From contig NZ_JAGGQW010000033.1 of the NCBI RefSeq assembly GCF_018613065.1, positions 1-64,000 of the forward strand: a DNA stretch of 64,000 nucleotides, read 5' to 3'. Below are positions 16,233-33,592 of the stretch, in pieces. The notes beneath the pieces were generated by a model. The model ran no database searches. It worked only from the letters and a program-made list of their open reading frames with translations, and was not told the origin of the DNA. Made by a program: the position numbers and the translations under genes. This stretch comes from Bacillus sp. ISL-7 (GTDB lineage: Bacteria > Bacillota > Bacilli > Bacillales_B > DSM-18226). Within the stretch, counting starts at the first letter, position 1; every line of letters starts with the position of its first letter.

Positions 16233-17098
16233 GAGTGAACACCTCTACTTAATACCTTAGTAACAGCAGCTGACAACTCATCAATGGTTAGAAAAATTTC
16301 CTCAAATTTCATGCCAAGTTTCTCCTCAAGCTTCAGTTGAAACCGAACGACCTCAGGAACATCAAGTCCCATTTCAACGAGCTCAGTCGGTGCGGAGAAA
16401 ATCTCTTCTGGTGTCCCTTTATTGGCAACCTTCCCTTGCTGCATGATCACAATTTGGTCTGCATATCTAGCAGCATCTTCCATACTATGTGTAACAAGAA
16501 TGGTAGAAAGCTTTCTTTCCTTATGAAGAGAAAAGAACATATCCATAACTTCTTTTCGGCCTCTTGGGTCTAAACCCGCAGTAGGCTCGTCCAGGACAAT
16601 AACATCGGGCTCCATTGCAAGTACTCCTGCAATTGCGACGCGGCGCATTTGTCCACCAGAGAGGTCAAACGGTGATTTATTTAGTATATCTTCCTCTAGA
16701 CCCACTTGTTTTAAAGCAACCCGTGCCCTTTCCTTTGCTGCTGTTTCAGAAACCCCAAAATTCAACGGCCCAAAAATAATATCTTTTTCCACCGTCTCTT
16801 CAAATAATTGGTGTTCAGGAAATTGAAAGACGATGCCAACTTTTTGCCGGACTTTTTTTAAGTTCTTATTTTTTTGCAAAGCTTTAATTTCATGTTCGCC
16901 AATTGCTACAGTTCCTTTTGTTGGTTGAAGGAGAGCGTTTAAATGCTGCAGGACTGTTGATTTCCCTGACCCGGTATGACCAATAATCGCCATATACACA
17001 CCTGAAGGAATATCAATAGACACATCCTCAATGGCCAGTCGTTCAAAAGGAGTATTGACTTGATAACGATAATCTACATGTTTGAGCGAGATGTCCAT
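16229..17098 (-). CDS. ecfA2: ECF transporter ATPase EcfA2
   Basis: 289 residues. Walker [10 protein letters not shown] near 39, Q-loop [14 protein letters not shown], signature LSGGQMRR, Walker [13 protein letters not shown] and switch THSMED are all present. It pairs with EcfA1 to power vitamin uptake by EcfT and S proteins. The start overlaps the end of ecfA1 by 25 bases. The C-terminal extension beyond the ATPase core is the dimer region of this subfamily. Confidence 0.96.
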   Translation of the reverse strand: MDISLKHVDYRYQVNTPFERLAIEDVSIDIPSGVYMAIIGHTGSGKSTVLQHLNALLQPTKGTVAIGEHEIKALQKNKNLKKVRQKVGIVFQFPEHQLFEETVEKDIIFGPLNFGVSETAAKERARVALKQVGLEEDILNKSPFDLSGGQMRRVAIAGVLAMEPDVIVLDEPTAGLDPRGRKEVMDMFFSLHKERKLSTILVTHSMEDAARYADQIVIMQQGKVANKGTPEEIFSAPTELVEMGLDVPEVVRFQLKLEEKLGMKFEEIFLTIDELSAAVTKVLSRGVHS

Positions 17099-17913
17099 AA
17101 CTCTTTCACCAACTCTTCTTCCGATAAATAGTGCCTAGATAGATCGATTCCATCATTCCTTAAAGCTTTCATCATTTTCACTGAAAAAGGAATATCTAAC
17201 CCTAACTGAACCAATTGTTCATCCATAGAGAAAATCTCTTCAGGTGTACCCTCCCGGAAGACCTCCCCTTTGTTCATGACGATGATTCGATCCGCCTTAG
17301 CTGCCTCTTCTAAATCATGTGTAATCGAGATAACGGTCAATGATTTCTCTTCTTTTAATAATCGGACGGTCTCTAATACCTCTTCGCGTCCTCTTGGATC
17401 AAGCATGGAAGTTGCTTCATCAAGTATGATGATCGATGGCCGTAAAGCTAGTACACCAGCTATTGCCACACGTTGCTTTTGTCCGCCTGATAGATGGTGG
17501 GGCTCTTGATATAGAAACTTATCCATCTTAACTCTCTTTAACGAATCCTCGACCCTTGTGACCATTTCGTCTCTAGGAATGCCGTTATTTTCTAGACCAA
17601 AAGCCACATCATCCTGTACTGTCGTTCCAACAAACTGATTGTCAGGGTTTTGAAAGACCATCCCTAATTTTTTACGGATATCCCAAATTGACTCTTCATC
17701 CAGCTTTATTCCGCAAACTGTAATCTCACCTGTTTGTGGAAATTGCAGCCCATTTAGGAGTTTTGCCATCGTGGATTTTCCTGACCCATTATGACCGACA
17801 ATCGCGAGCCATTCTCCCTCATATATATCAAAAGAAACATTGTTCAAAGCATAACGTTCTTGTGCGTCATATTGAAAAGATATTCCATTAAGAGATACAA
17901 TCGAGTTTTTCAC
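17074..17913 (-). CDS. ecfA1: ECF transporter ATPase EcfA1
   Basis: 279 residues. GHNGSGKST near 40, [10 protein letters not shown]-loop, LSGGQKQR signature, [12 protein letters not shown] and THDLEE complete the nucleotide sites. The Q-loop with NPDNQ is typical of EcfA1. First gene of ecfA1-ecfA2-ecfT-truA; the 408-bp spacer to rplQ holds a terminator and a structured RNA candidate, so this unit probably has its own control. Confidence 0.96.
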   Translation of the reverse strand: MKNSIVSLNGISFQYDAQERYALNNVSFDIYEGEWLAIVGHNGSGKSTMAKLLNGLQFPQTGEITVCGIKLDEESIWDIRKKLGMVFQNPDNQFVGTTVQDDVAFGLENNGIPRDEMVTRVEDSLKRVKMDKFLYQEPHHLSGGQKQRVAIAGVLALRPSIIILDEATSMLDPRGREEVLETVRLLKEEKSLTVISITHDLEEAAKADRIIVMNKGEVFREGTPEEIFSMDEQLVQLGLDIPFSVKMMKALRNDGIDLSRHYLSEEELVKELWTSRSNM

Positions 17914-17968
17914 AGATAATTCCTCCTCTCAGCTAAACAATTCTCTGCTCATTATTTCTTTTACATAT

Positions 17969-18068
17969 AAAAAAAAGCCTGCACCTCGTCCCTATGCAGT
18001 TTCGCTTTAAACTGCGATGTAAGGAATTTCTATAAAAGAAATGAGAGGAGGTGCATGAGCTAGACGAG
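17969..18068 (-). ncRNA. Structured leader/terminator candidate before ecfA1
   Basis: Minus-strand RNA can fold as a three-way junction: closing stem GCACCTC (18048-18054) with GAGGTGC (17981-17987), inner stems ATTTCT/AGAAAT (18026-18042) and GCAGTTT/AAACTGC (17996-18015), followed at once by eight U (17969-17976). The 3' strand of the closing stem continues as GACGAG (17985-17990), which can instead pair with CTCGTC at 18063-18068, giving a possible alternative fold. It sits 56 bases before the ecfA1 start. It may be an attenuator or the 3' element known downstream of rplQ in other Firmicutes. Confidence 0.5.
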
Positions 18069-18255
18069 ACGTATTTATTAATTTCAATCTGCGCACCAAT
18101 AGCTGCGAGATGATAAAAGATACAAGAAATCAAGTCACGTAGAAAAGCTAGATGAAATCAAGTAAAACTTTTAGATTTTCTCCAATGAATTGGAGTTACG
18201 CTCATCATAACACTCTTTTTTGGCTTGGGTCATCTTGATATAAGATTCATTTACA

Positions 18256-18304
18256 GAAAAAGGGCAAAGAACAAGTTTGTTTGTAAACTGTCCAGCGCCC
18301 TTGT
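18256..18304 (-). terminator. alpha operon terminator after rplQ
   Basis: Stem AAGGGC / GCCCTT with GGACA / TGTTC-type inner pairing and TTTTTCTGT after it on minus, 18 bp past the rplQ stop. Confidence 0.7.
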
Positions 18305-18321
18305 TGTCTGTTAAAGCTATA

Positions 18322-18684
18322 TTAAACTAACTCGATAATAACCATTGGTGCACCGTCACCGCGGCGTGGTCCAAGTTTCATAATACGAGTGTATCCACCT
18401 TGACGCTCTTGATAACGTGGAGCGATATCAGCGAAAAGTTTTTGTATTGCACTTGTATTATTTTCAGCATCAGCAACTTCGTTACGAACATATGAAGCAG
18501 CTTGACGACGAGCGTGTAAATCACCACGTTTACCTAAAGTGATCATTTTTTCAACAGTCACACGAATTTCTTTCGCACGAGTTTCTGTTGTTTCAATGCG
18601 CTCATTGATAATTAAATCTGTAGTTAAATCACGTAGCATAGCTTTACGCTGTGCACTTGTGCGTCCTAACTTTCTGTATGCCAT
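18322..18684 (-). CDS. rplQ: 50S ribosomal protein L17
   Basis: 120 residues, normal for Bacillus. The [15 protein letters not shown] start and [13 protein letters not shown] end are family hallmarks. L17 sits near the polypeptide exit tunnel. Last gene of the alpha operon (infA-rpmJ-rpsM-rpsK-rpoA-rplQ), 64 bases after rpoA. Confidence 0.98.
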   Translation of the reverse strand: MAYRKLGRTSAQRKAMLRDLTTDLIINERIETTETRAKEIRVTVEKMITLGKRGDLHARRQAASYVRNEVADAENNTSAIQKLFADIAPRYQERQGGYTRIMKLGPRRGDGAPMVIIELV

Positions 18685-18748
18685 GAAGGGTTCCCTCCTT
18701 TGTTGAAGTCATTAAACGGATTAACGCATGTGTATAACGGTAAAAAAA

Positions 18749-19693
18749 TCAGTCGTCTTTACGCAAGCCTAATCCAAGCTCTTCTAGTTTTGCCTTCACT
18801 TCTTCAAGTGATTTACGGCCTAAGTTACGAACTTTCATCATATCTTCTTCAGTCTTATTAGCTAATTCCTGAACAGTGTTGATTCCAGCACGCTTTAAGC
18901 AATTGTAAGAACGAACAGAAAGATCTAGTTCTTCAATAGTCATTTCAAGAACTTTTTCTTTTTGGTCTTCTTCTTTTTCAATCATGATTTCAGCATTTTG
19001 AGCTTCATCAGTTAAACCAACGAAAATATTCAAATGCTCGGTCAAAATTTTGGATCCAAGAGCGATCGCTTCTTTTGGCCCAGTGCTTCCATCTGTCCAA
19101 ACATCAAGTGTGAGCTTGTCGAAATTAGACATTTGACCAACACGTGTGTTTTCTACTTGAAATTGTACACGAGAAACTGGTGTGAAAATGGAATCAATTG
19201 GAATAACACCTATCGGTTGATCTTCTCTTTTGTTTTGAACAGCCGGTGTATATCCACGTCCACGTCTAGCAGTCAAACGCATGCGAAGATGACCATTTGC
19301 AGCTAATGTTGCAATATGAAGTTCTGGATTTAAAACCTCAACATCACTATCATGAGTAATATTGCCAGCTAAAACTGGACCCTCACCTTGTACATCAAAC
19401 TCAAGCGTCTTCTCTTCATCAGAGTAGATTTTTAAAGCTAATTTTTTAATGTTTAAAATGATGGATGTTACATCCTCCACGACGCCTTCAATTGTTGAGA
19501 ACTCATGAAGTACCCCATCGATTTGAATCGATGTAACCGCGGCACCTGGGAGTGAAGATAATAGGATACGACGTAAGGAGTTACCCAAAGTGGTACCATA
19601 TCCACGCTCAAGTGGCTCTACGATGAATTTGCCATACTTAGCATCATCGTTGATCTCAATCGTTTCGATTTTTGGTTTTTCTATTTCGATCAT
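18749..19693 (-). CDS. rpoA: RNA polymerase alpha subunit
   Basis: 314 residues from the ATG at 19693 ([10 protein letters not shown], with GGAGGG upstream); the ATG at 19711 overlaps that ribosome site and is rejected. The N-terminal domain (1-230, [20 protein letters not shown]) dimerises and nucleates polymerase assembly; the C-terminal domain (about 245-314, [23 protein letters not shown]) binds UP elements and regulators. Confidence 0.99.
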   Translation of the reverse strand: MIEIEKPKIETIEINDDAKYGKFIVEPLERGYGTTLGNSLRRILLSSLPGAAVTSIQIDGVLHEFSTIEGVVEDVTSIILNIKKLALKIYSDEEKTLEFDVQGEGPVLAGNITHDSDVEVLNPELHIATLAANGHLRMRLTARRGRGYTPAVQNKREDQPIGVIPIDSIFTPVSRVQFQVENTRVGQMSNFDKLTLDVWTDGSTGPKEAIALGSKILTEHLNIFVGLTDEAQNAEIMIEKEEDQKEKVLEMTIEELDLSVRSYNCLKRAGINTVQELANKTEEDMMKVRNLGRKSLEEVKAKLEELGLGLRKDD

Positions 19694-19869
19694 CAAATAA
19701 CCCTCCTTCAAAACGTCGAAACTCTAAATCAGCATATTTGCTAATTAAAAGTCCCCATGTATAAGTTCCCGTTTTGTGCACAACAACTGGAATAAATCTT
19801 CTGTAAGAGTGCAAAAAATTAGTATCATATCCCATTATAGACGCATGATACAAAATCTATACAGAAAAA

Positions 19870-20259
<390 letters not shown>

Positions 20260-20281
20260 TTAAATTAACCTCCTTTACCGA

Positions 20282-20647
20282 TTACTTCTTCTTGTTCGCT
20301 ACAGTCTTACGAGGACCTTTGCGTGTACGAGCGTTGTTTTTCGTATTTTGTCCACGAACTGGTAAACCACGACGATGACGTAATCCGCGGTAGCAGCCGA
20401 TTTCCATTAAACGCTTAATGTTAAGAGAAATTTCACGGCGAAGGTCACCTTCAACTTTTAATTTGTCGATGATGTCACGGATTTTGTTTAATTCGTCTTC
20501 TGTTAAATCACGTACACGTGTATCTTCAGAAACACCAGCTTCTGCTAGTACTTTTTGTGCAGTATTTTTACCAATTCCATAAATGTAAGTTAAAGAGATA
20601 ACTACACGTTTTTCACGTGGAATATCTACACCAGCAATACGTGCCAT
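20282..20647 (-). CDS. rpsM: 30S ribosomal protein S13
   Basis: 121 residues. The [14 protein letters not shown] start and the [15 protein letters not shown] loop are conserved; the lysine-rich C-terminal tail contacts P-site tRNA. Head of the small subunit, involved in the bridge to the large subunit. Confidence 0.98.
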   Translation of the reverse strand: MARIAGVDIPREKRVVISLTYIYGIGKNTAQKVLAEAGVSEDTRVRDLTEDELNKIRDIIDKLKVEGDLRREISLNIKRLMEIGCYRGLRHRRGLPVRGQNTKNNARTRKGPRKTVANKKK

Positions 20648-20671
20648 AGAAAATGCGCACCTCCTTCAAAA

Positions 20672-21042
<371 letters not shown>

Positions 21043-21234
21043 CGATCTCGTTTCCCTTCTCTTTTCAGGATTGCGTTTATTCAAACTAGGTAGAGCAAGC
21101 AAAGCTATTCGCTCGTATGTCGTCATGCAACCTTTCAATTCTAACATATTGAGCAGCATTCTGTCCTCAGTAAATATTACAAATTACCTAAAAACGGACC
21201 AGAATCGACAACAACTATTGAAATCCGCACAAAT

Positions 21235-21980
21235 TTATAATTTGGTTAAGATTTCAAATCCTGCATCAGTGATCGCAACCGTATGCTCGAAATGCGCACA
21301 ACGCCTGCCGTCAACAGTTACAACTGTCCAATTGTCAGTCAATGTTCTCACATATCGGCTTCCGGCATTTACCATCGGTTCAATAGCAAGTACCATTCCA
21401 GGCATAAGACGCGGACCATTGTTTGGTGGACCAAAATGTGGAATAGGAGGTTCCTCATGTAAGTCTTTCCCTACTCCGTGTCCTACATACTCGCGTACAA
21501 TAGAAAAGCCATTTGCTTCCACATACGTTTGAATCGCATGGGAGATGTTCGAGAGTCGCTCGCCCGGTTTTGCTTCGTTTATGCCTAGATAAAGAGATTC
21601 CTCTGTTACCTTCAGCAAATGCTGGGAATTATCATCAATCTCTCCTACAGCATAGGTCCAAGCTGAATCACCATGATAACCTTCATACTTAGCACCGATA
21701 TCAATGCTAATAATGTCTCCTTCATTGAGAACACGATTACCAGGAATTCCATGAACAAGTTCTTCGTTCACACTTGTACAAATGCTGCCGCGAAAACCAT
21801 TATACCCTTTAAACGAAGGAAATGCATCTTGTGAGAGAATAAATTCTTCAGCAATCATGTCTAATTCCTTTGTGGTAATCCCAGGAGCTACATGTTTTTG
21901 TAACTCTTGGTGGGTAAGGGCCACAATCCGCCCGGCCGCGCGCATGATTTCAATTTCCCTAGGGGTTTTGCAAAAGATCA

Positions 21981-21981
<1 letters not shown>
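21235..21981 (-). CDS. map: Methionine aminopeptidase type I
   Basis: 248 residues, the length of the Bacillus MapA. Removes the N-terminal Met of new proteins. Metal ligands are visible: the Asp of [15 protein letters not shown], the His of [14 protein letters not shown], and glutamates in AIEPMV and FEHTVAI; HGIPGNR supplies the substrate-contact His. The start overlaps the adk stop by one base. Confidence 0.97.
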
Positions 21982-22646
<665 letters not shown>

Positions 22647-22685
22647 CTATAAATTGGTTTTAGGGAGCAGTGGCCCCCAAAACCT

Positions 22686-23981
22686 TTACTTTATAAACCC
22701 TTTATAGTGACGTTTAACTAATTGTGCTTCAAGTTGTTTCATCGTATCTAATGCTACACCGACAACGATTAGCAAACTTGTTCCACCGATTTGAGCCGAT
22801 TGCGGCAGATTGGCTAAATTAATAAATAACATAGGCAATACAGCAATCAAAGCTAGGAAGAGTGCACCAACAAAAGTTAAACGATATAAGACGCGTGTTA
22901 AGTATTCTTGCGTGCTCTTTCCTGGACGGATCCCTGGAATATAGCCGCTTTGCTTTTGCAAGTTTTCCGCTGCTTGTTCAGGGTTAACTTGGATAAATGC
23001 ATAGAAATAAGTAAACGCGATAATTAACGCAGCATATAACGTCATCCCGATTGGATGAGAATAATCAAATACTTTTGTAATCCAAAGTGTTACATCATTA
23101 GTTGGAAAAAATGATGCAACCGTTCTTGGTGTTACAATGAATGAAACCGCAAAGATTACAGGAATTACACCCGCAGCATTAACTTTTAATGGCATGTGAG
23201 TGGATTGTCCTCCGACAGGATTACGTCCAGCAACCACACGTTTAGCATATTGAATAGGTATCTTACGATTTGCTTGTTGGATAAAAATAACTCCTACTAC
23301 AATAGCCACAACAGCAAGTGCTATTAACACTACAGTAACAATACGTAAGAATAATGCCTCTCCTGCATTCTCAAATTGCTGTACATAAATTTGATTAATA
23401 GTTGATGGCATTCCAGCAACGATACCGGCAAAGATGATAATGGAAATTCCATTACCAACACCTTTTTCAGTAATTTGCTCCCCTAACCACATTAAAAATG
23501 CTGTACCTGCAGTTAAAACAACTGCAATAAGCAGATACGTAGCAATTCCAGGATTTTCAATCAGTTGACCGCTGGCTAAATTATTAAAACCGTAGGACAT
23601 ACCTAATGCTTGGATAAAACCAAGCACAATTGTGAAATATCGAGTGATTTGAGCAATCTTACGACGACCTGATTCACCCTGCTTAGACCATTCCGTAAAC
23701 TTAGGTACAACGTCCATTTGCAGGAGCTGTATTATGATCGAAGCAGTGATATATGGCATGATTCCCATTGCAAAGATGGAGAATTGTTTTAATGCTCCAC
23801 CGCCAAAAGTATTTAAAATTCCGAAAACACTAAGCTTATCTTGATTTGCAAGTACATCTGCATTTACATTGGGCACTGGGATAAATGTACCTAATCGAAA
23901 TACGACTAACATTAAAAGGGTGAATATGATCTTCCGTCTTATCTCACCCACGCGCATAAAATTGGAGATTGTCTGGAACAT
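22686..23981 (-). CDS. secY: Protein translocase channel SecY
   Basis: 431 residues with ten hydrophobic helices, the pore subunit of the Sec translocon. GEIRRKIIFTLLMLV opens TM1, the GIMPYITASIIIQLL segment is TM2 with the lateral gate, and the VNPEQAAENLQKQSGYIPGIRPG cytoplasmic loop (written here only in part as AAENLQKQSG) is the SecA/ribosome docking region. Its start overlaps the rplO stop by one base. Confidence 0.98.
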   Translation of the reverse strand: MFQTISNFMRVGEIRRKIIFTLLMLVVFRLGTFIPVPNVNADVLANQDKLSVFGILNTFGGGALKQFSIFAMGIMPYITASIIIQLLQMDVVPKFTEWSKQGESGRRKIAQITRYFTIVLGFIQALGMSYGFNNLASGQLIENPGIATYLLIAVVLTAGTAFLMWLGEQITEKGVGNGISIIIFAGIVAGMPSTINQIYVQQFENAGEALFLRIVTVVLIALAVVAIVVGVIFIQQANRKIPIQYAKRVVAGRNPVGGQSTHMPLKVNAAGVIPVIFAVSFIVTPRTVASFFPTNDVTLWITKVFDYSHPIGMTLYAALIIAFTYFYAFIQVNPEQAAENLQKQSGYIPGIRPGKSTQEYLTRVLYRLTFVGALFLALIAVLPMLFINLANLPQSAQIGGTSLLIVVGVALDTMKQLEAQLVKRHYKGFIK

Positions 23982-24421
23982 TAGATCACCTCAGTGTTTC
24001 CACCAGCAGCTTCGATCGCTTCCTTAGCAGCAGAGGAGAATTTGTGAGCTTTGACAGTCAACTTTTTCTCTACGTTCCCTTTTGCAAGAATTTTGATTCC
24101 TGCTTTTTCGTTGCTAACTACACCTGATTCGATAAGAAGTTCTGGAGTAACTTCTGTACCTTCAGCAAAGCGGTTTAAAGCATCAAGATTTACAACTGCA
24201 TATTCCTTACGGCTGAAGTTTGTAAATCCGCGTTTTGGTAAACGACGATATAAAGGTGTTTGACCACCTTCAAAACCTAGACGTACACCGCCACCCGAAC
24301 GAGCGTTTTGACCTTTATGACCTTTACCGGCAGTTTTTCCTTGACCAGAACCGATACCGCGTCCTAGACGCTTACGATCTTTACGGGAACCCTCAGCAGG
24401 TTTTAGTTCATGAAGTTTCAT
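23981..24421 (-). CDS. rplO: 50S ribosomal protein L15
   Basis: 146 residues. The glycine-rich [20 protein letters not shown] extension that threads into 23S rRNA and the [14 protein letters not shown] motif are typical. Follows rpmD by 32 bases. Confidence 0.98.
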   Translation of the reverse strand: MKLHELKPAEGSRKDRKRLGRGIGSGQGKTAGKGHKGQNARSGGGVRLGFEGGQTPLYRRLPKRGFTNFSRKEYAVVNLDALNRFAEGTEVTPELLIESGVVSNEKAGIKILAKGNVEKKLTVKAHKFSSAAKEAIEAAGGNTEVI

Positions 24422-24453
24422 ATTGGCACCTCCTTATGAAAGAAAACAATCAA

Positions 24454-24636
24454 TTATTGTTCTTTAACTGTTACAAGGTGAGCAACTTTGGTAATCATAC
24501 CGCGAATAGCAGCATTATCTTGATGCTCAACTGTTTGATTCAATTTACGTAATCCTAAAGCTTTAACTGTTTCACGTTGATCGCCAGGACGGCCAATTAC
24601 GCTGCGAGTGAGGGTAACTAATAGTTTATTCGCCAT
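24454..24636 (-). CDS. rpmD: 50S ribosomal protein L30
   Basis: 60 residues, beginning [17 protein letters not shown] and containing the LGLRKLNQ segment of L30. Follows rpsE by a single base, in the standard rpsE-rpmD-rplO order. Confidence 0.97.
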   Translation of the reverse strand: MANKLLVTLTRSVIGRPGDQRETVKALGLRKLNQTVEHQDNAAIRGMITKVAHLVTVKEQ

Positions 24637-24637
24637 T

Positions 24638-25174
<537 letters not shown>

Positions 25175-25537
25175 TTAGAATTGTAAGCCGTTTTCACGGG
25201 CAGCATCAGCTAATACTTGAATACGTCCATGGTATAGGTATCCGCCACGATCAAAGACAATAGAAGTGATACCTTTTTCTACCGCACGTTTAGCTACTAA
25301 TTCTCCGACCATTTTAGCAGCTTCAACATTATTAGTTGATTCTAAAGTAAAGTCTTTATCTAAAGTAGAAGCACTTGCTAAAGTTACTCCATTAATGTCA
25401 TCAATTATTTGAGCATAAATATGTTTGTTTGAACGAAACACATTTAGACGTGGACGAGCTGAAGTTCCGCTAAGTTTCGCACGAACACGAGCATGTCTTT
25501 TCTTGCGAGTAGCGTTTTTATCAAGCTTCGTAATCAT
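25175..25537 (-). CDS. rplR: 50S ribosomal protein L18
   Basis: 120 residues; binds 5S rRNA. The [22 protein letters not shown] and [12 protein letters not shown] segments (quoted in part) are diagnostic. Spaced 32 bases from rplF and 24 from rpsE. Confidence 0.98.
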   Translation of the reverse strand: MITKLDKNATRKKRHARVRAKLSGTSARPRLNVFRSNKHIYAQIIDDINGVTLASASTLDKDFTLESTNNVEAAKMVGELVAKRAVEKGITSIVFDRGGYLYHGRIQVLADAARENGLQF

Positions 25538-25569
25538 TTACGTCACTCCTTTCGTTTACCTATGAGGCA

Positions 25570-26106
25570 TTACTTACCAGTTTTACCTTCTTTGCGACGA
25601 ACAAATTCACCTTCGTAACGGATTCCTTTACCTTTATAAGGCTCAGGAGGACGAACTCCGCGAATATTCGCTGCTAAAGCACCAACACGTTCTTTGTCAG
25701 TACCCTTGATAACGATTTTAGTATTTGCAGGTACCTCGATTTCAAGGCCCGCTTCAGGTTCGATCTCAACTGGATGAGAGTATCCAACGTTTAATACAAG
25801 TTTGTTACCTTGCTTTTGAGCACGATAACCAACCCCGATTAACTCTAAGCCTCTAGTGAAGCCAGTGGATACACCTTCAATCATGTTCGCAAGCACGGCA
25901 CGAGTAGTTCCGTGTAATGCGCGGTGTTCTTTTACATCAGAAGGACGAGTGATTGTTACAAGATTCTCTTCCACGTTGATAGTAATATCAGGATGGAAAG
26001 TACGAGTAAGTTCACCTTTAGGTCCTTTAACTGTAGCAGTACTATTATTTAAAGTAACTGTAACTCCTGCTGGAATAACAATTGGTTTTTTTCCTACGCG
26101 AGACAT
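25570..26106 (-). CDS. rplF: 50S ribosomal protein L6
   Basis: 178 residues, two repeats of the L6 fold. [11 protein letters not shown] start and the C-terminal [14 protein letters not shown] motif, which contacts the sarcin-ricin loop area, are conserved. Confidence 0.98.
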   Translation of the reverse strand: MSRVGKKPIVIPAGVTVTLNNSTATVKGPKGELTRTFHPDITINVEENLVTITRPSDVKEHRALHGTTRAVLANMIEGVSTGFTRGLELIGVGYRAQKQGNKLVLNVGYSHPVEIEPEAGLEIEVPANTKIVIKGTDKERVGALAANIRGVRPPEPYKGKGIRYEGEFVRRKEGKTGK

Positions 26107-26137
26107 TTAGTGCACCTCCATTCATTCAAAAGCTCAA

Positions 26138-26536
26138 TTACCAAACGTAAGCTAATACTTCTCCGCCGACTTGTTTTGCACGAGCTTCTTTATCTGTAAT
26201 AACACCTTGTGATGTTGATACTAATGCGATACCAAGACCGTTAAGAACGCGTGGTACCTCAGTTGATTTTGCGTAAACTCTAAGTCCAGGCTTGCTTATG
26301 CGCTTAAGACCAGTAATAACACGTTCATTACTAGCACCGTATTTTAGGAAGATACGGATGATACCTTGTTTGTTGTCTTCGATAAATTCGACGTCACGTA
26401 CGAAACCTTCGCGCTTTAAAATTTCAGCAATTTCTTTTTTCGTATTAGAAGCAGGCACTTCTAACTTTTCGTGACGCACCATATTCGCATTACGAATGCG
26501 AGTAAGCATATCAGCAATTGGATCTGTCATGACCAT
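26138..26536 (-). CDS. rpsH: 30S ribosomal protein S8
   Basis: 132 residues, same as B. subtilis. [15 protein letters not shown] start and the [13 protein letters not shown] end bind the central domain of 16S rRNA. In Gram-negatives S8 represses the spc operon; here a leader site was not identified. Confidence 0.98.
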   Translation of the reverse strand: MVMTDPIADMLTRIRNANMVRHEKLEVPASNTKKEIAEILKREGFVRDVEFIEDNKQGIIRIFLKYGASNERVITGLKRISKPGLRVYAKSTEVPRVLNGLGIALVSTSQGVITDKEARAKQVGGEVLAYVW

Positions 26537-26565
26537 TATTTTTACCTCCTTCCCAGACTTGGGTT

Positions 26566-26775
<210 letters not shown>

Positions 26776-27315
26776 TTACTTTTGGAATGGCATTCCAAAT
26801 TGAGTTAAAAGTTCACGAGATTCTTCATCAGTTTTAGCAGTCGTTACGATAACGATATCCATACCACGAACCTTGCTTACTTTATCGTAATCAATTTCAG
26901 GGAAAATTAATTGTTCTTTAATTCCCAATGTATAGTTACCGCGACCGTCGAATGCTTTTTTAGAAATACCACGGAAGTCACGTACACGAGGTAAAGAAAC
27001 AGAAACTAATTTATCCAAGAATTCGTACATGCGCTCACCGCGAAGTGTAACTTTTGCACCGATTGGCATACCTTCACGAAGGCGGAAGCCAGCGATAGAT
27101 TTTTTCGCACGTGTCACGACTGGTTTTTGACCTGTGATCGTTGAAAGTTCTTCAACTGCATTATCAAGTGCCTTTGCATTTGCAACTGCGTCACCAACGC
27201 CCATATTCACGACGATTTTATCAAGTTTAGGAACTTCCATAACTGATTTATAGTTGAACTTGCTCATAAGAGCAGGAGTAACTTCTTTAACAAATTTTTC
27301 TTTTAGGCGGTTCAC
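26776..27315 (-). CDS. rplE: 50S ribosomal protein L5
   Basis: 179 residues. Binds 5S rRNA and P-site tRNA. The [17 protein letters not shown] loop and the [14 protein letters not shown] segment are conserved. Standard place between rplX and rpsN. Confidence 0.98.
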   Translation of the reverse strand: MNRLKEKFVKEVTPALMSKFNYKSVMEVPKLDKIVVNMGVGDAVANAKALDNAVEELSTITGQKPVVTRAKKSIAGFRLREGMPIGAKVTLRGERMYEFLDKLVSVSLPRVRDFRGISKKAFDGRGNYTLGIKEQLIFPEIDYDKVSKVRGMDIVIVTTAKTDEESRELLTQFGMPFQK

Positions 27316-27343
27316 TTATTGTACCTCCCTTCTTAATTTTAAA

Positions 27344-27652
27344 CTATTTATCTAAAATTTCACCGGATTTTGCTACGCGTACTTTTTTGCCATCTACCGT
27401 TGTGGAACCTACACGAGTCGGAATATCTGTTTTAGGATCGATAGGCATTACGTTCGATACATGAATTGGAGCCTCAAAGCTGATGATACCGCCTTGTGGA
27501 TTCACTTGAGAAGGTTTAGAGTGTTTTTTTGCAATGTTCACTCCTTCTACTAGTACACGGCTTTCTTTAGGATAAGCAGCAAGGATTACTCCTGTTTTGC
27601 CTTTATCCTTTCCAGAGATGACTCTTACGTTGTCACCTTTTTTCACATGCAT
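27344..27652 (-). CDS. rplX: 50S ribosomal protein L24
   Basis: 102 residues from the ATG at 27652 (MHVKKGDNV); the ATG three bases upstream is equally placed relative to the GGAGG, and the ATG-like start at 27676 would add nine unrelated residues. KOW motif ([16 protein letters not shown]) at the N-terminus. Initiates 50S assembly. Confidence 0.97.
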   Translation of the reverse strand: MHVKKGDNVRVISGKDKGKTGVILAAYPKESRVLVEGVNIAKKHSKPSQVNPQGGIISFEAPIHVSNVMPIDPKTDIPTRVGSTTVDGKKVRVAKSGEILDK

Positions 27653-27687
27653 CATTAAGCACCTCCTTAAAGGCATTTGAATTTAAA

Positions 27688-28083
<396 letters not shown>

Positions 28084-28096
28084 TTAATCCGAACAA

Positions 28097-28360
28097 TTAA
28101 ATAATAACTGCTTTTTCTACAACTTCAACTAAACGGAAACGCTTAGTAGCTGAAAGCGGACGAGTTTCCATGATACGTACTACATCGCCGATTTTTGCTT
28201 CATTTTGCTCATCATGAGCTTTATACTTTTTAGAGTACTTAACGCGTTTACCATATAAAGGATGCTTTTTTTGTGTTTCAACAAGAACCGTTACAGTTTT
28301 ATCCATCTTGTCAGAAACAACGCGTCCTGTGTAAACTTTACGTTGGTTACGTTCACTCAT
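28097..28360 (-). CDS. rpsQ: 30S ribosomal protein S17
   Basis: 87 residues, OB fold; [15 protein letters not shown] and [22 protein letters not shown] (in part) are typical. Early binder of 16S rRNA. Confidence 0.98.
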   Translation of the reverse strand: MSERNQRKVYTGRVVSDKMDKTVTVLVETQKKHPLYGKRVKYSKKYKAHDEQNEAKIGDVVRIMETRPLSATKRFRLVEVVEKAVII

Positions 28361-28382
28361 TGTGTGAACCTCCCTTCAATAA

Positions 28383-29665
<1,283 letters not shown>

Positions 29666-29668
29666 AGC

Positions 29669-30306
<638 letters not shown>

Positions 30307-30366
30307 GAAGGAACCTCCCTTCGTGACTGTTCTACGGTTCTTTCTTTGAACCGTAGGAGAATCACG

Positions 30367-31510
<1,144 letters not shown>

Positions 31511-31511
<1 letters not shown>

Positions 31512-32134
31512 TATGCAAGCACCTCCTCTACTTTTTCAACCGCTGCTTTAGTCATGATCAATTTCTCATGATTAACAACATCTAATACGTTAATTCCATC
31601 TGCTGTTACTACTGTGATACCAGGAATGTTACGAGCAGAAAGTGCTACATTTTCATCAAGGTCAGCTGTAACGATTAATGCTTTCTTCTCAACAGAAAGA
31701 CCGTTTAATACTGTTTTGAAATCTTTTGTTTTCGGAGTATCGATAGCTAAAATATCTAACACTAAAATGTTTTCTTCTAAAACTTTAGAAGAAAGCGCAG
31801 ATTTGATTGCTAAACGACGTACTTTTTTCGGTAATTTATAGCTGTAGCTGCGTGGTGTTGGACCGAATACAGTACCACCTCCGCGCCATTGTGGAGAACG
31901 GATTGACCCTTGACGAGCGCGTCCAGTTCCTTTTTGACGCCATGGCTTACGACCACCGCCGCGTACTTCAGAACGAATTTTAGTTTTATGAGTTCCTTGA
32001 CGTAATGAAGCTCTTTGCATAACAATTGCTTCAAATAATACGTGCTGGTTAGGCTCAATACCAAATACAGAATCATTAAGTTCAATATCACCAACTTGTG
32101 ATCCAGTTTGGTTTAATAATGCTACTTTAGGCAT
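31511..32134 (-). CDS. rplD: 50S ribosomal protein L4
   Basis: 207 residues. The tunnel loop ([16 protein letters not shown]) is complete, without the changes near its tip known from macrolide-resistant strains. L4 autoregulates the S10 operon in several bacteria. Confidence 0.98.
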
Positions 32135-32163
32135 TCCTTTGTTCCTCCTTTCTTAAAAAGTGA

Positions 32164-32790
32164 CTATGCTTTAATCGCACCTTTAATTTTTAATAAAGCT
32201 TTTTTAGCGCCAGGTACATTACCTTTGATTAAAAGTAGGTTACGCTCTGTATCAACCTTAACGATTTCAAGGTTTTGTACAGTGATTTGTTCTCCACCCA
32301 TACGACCTGGTAATAATTTACCTTTGAATACGCGGTTTGGAGCAACTGGTCCCATTGAACCTGGACGACGATGGTAACGTGAACCGTGGGCCATTGGGCC
32401 TCGTGATTGTCCGTGGCGCTTAATTACACCTTGGAAACCTTTACCCTTTGAGATCCCTGTTACATCTACGATATCGCCAGCAGCGAAAATATCAACCTTG
32501 ACTTCTTGACCAACTTCATAGCTTGCTAAGTCATCTCCGCGGAATTCGCGAACGAAGCGCTTAGGAGCAGTGTTTGCTTTAGCAACATGCCCTTTTTCTG
32601 GTTTGTTAGCTAACTTTTCACGTTTGTCTTCAAAACCAACTTGAACTGAAACATATCCGTCGCTGTCAACTGATTTCTTTTGAAGAACTACGTTTGGAGC
32701 TACCTCAACTACAGTTACAGGAATTAAGTTACCGTTACTAGCAAATACTTGAGTCATACCAATCTTTCTTCCTAAGATTCCTTTGGTCAT
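32164..32790 (-). CDS. rplC: 50S ribosomal protein L3
   Basis: 208 residues. [10 protein letters not shown] start and the long loop [18 protein letters not shown] segment (here [15 protein letters not shown]) reaching the peptidyl transferase centre. Normal length. Confidence 0.98.
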   Translation of the reverse strand: MTKGILGRKIGMTQVFASNGNLIPVTVVEVAPNVVLQKKSVDSDGYVSVQVGFEDKREKLANKPEKGHVAKANTAPKRFVREFRGDDLASYEVGQEVKVDIFAAGDIVDVTGISKGKGFQGVIKRHGQSRGPMAHGSRYHRRPGSMGPVAPNRVFKGKLLPGRMGGEQITVQNLEIVKVDTERNLLLIKGNVPGAKKALLKIKGAIKA

Positions 32791-32829
32791 TTAAGTCACA
32801 CCTCCTAGATTATTTATCATTTATTTTGA

Positions 32830-33381
<552 letters not shown>

Positions 33382-33506
33382 CTATTATTATCAATCTCCA
33401 GAAATATCCTAATATAAAGGTTGAGGTACGAATATTATGAATATATATATAGAAGAAACTCGATCTAAAACCTTTTTAAAACAATGTCTTTAACACAGCC
33501 AAAACA

Positions 33507-33543
33507 ACAAAAAAGCAGAAGGATCGTCATCCATCTGCTTTTT
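33507..33543 (-). terminator. tufA terminator
   Basis: AAAAGCAGA / TCTGCTTTT stem with GGAT/ATCC inside and TTTTTTG after it on minus, 50 bp past the tufA stop. The remaining 33382-33506 stretch shows no gene. Confidence 0.9.
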
Positions 33544-33592
33544 ATATGTTTAATAATTATCCACTCAGCACTAAAGGAGCTGCAGTTTCTAA

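Noticed and set aside
17933..18133. 66-codon minus-strand open frame before ecfA1
   Set aside because: Overlaps the folded RNA and its U-run; low-complexity Cys/Ser/Arg-rich product, no similarity to any family I know.
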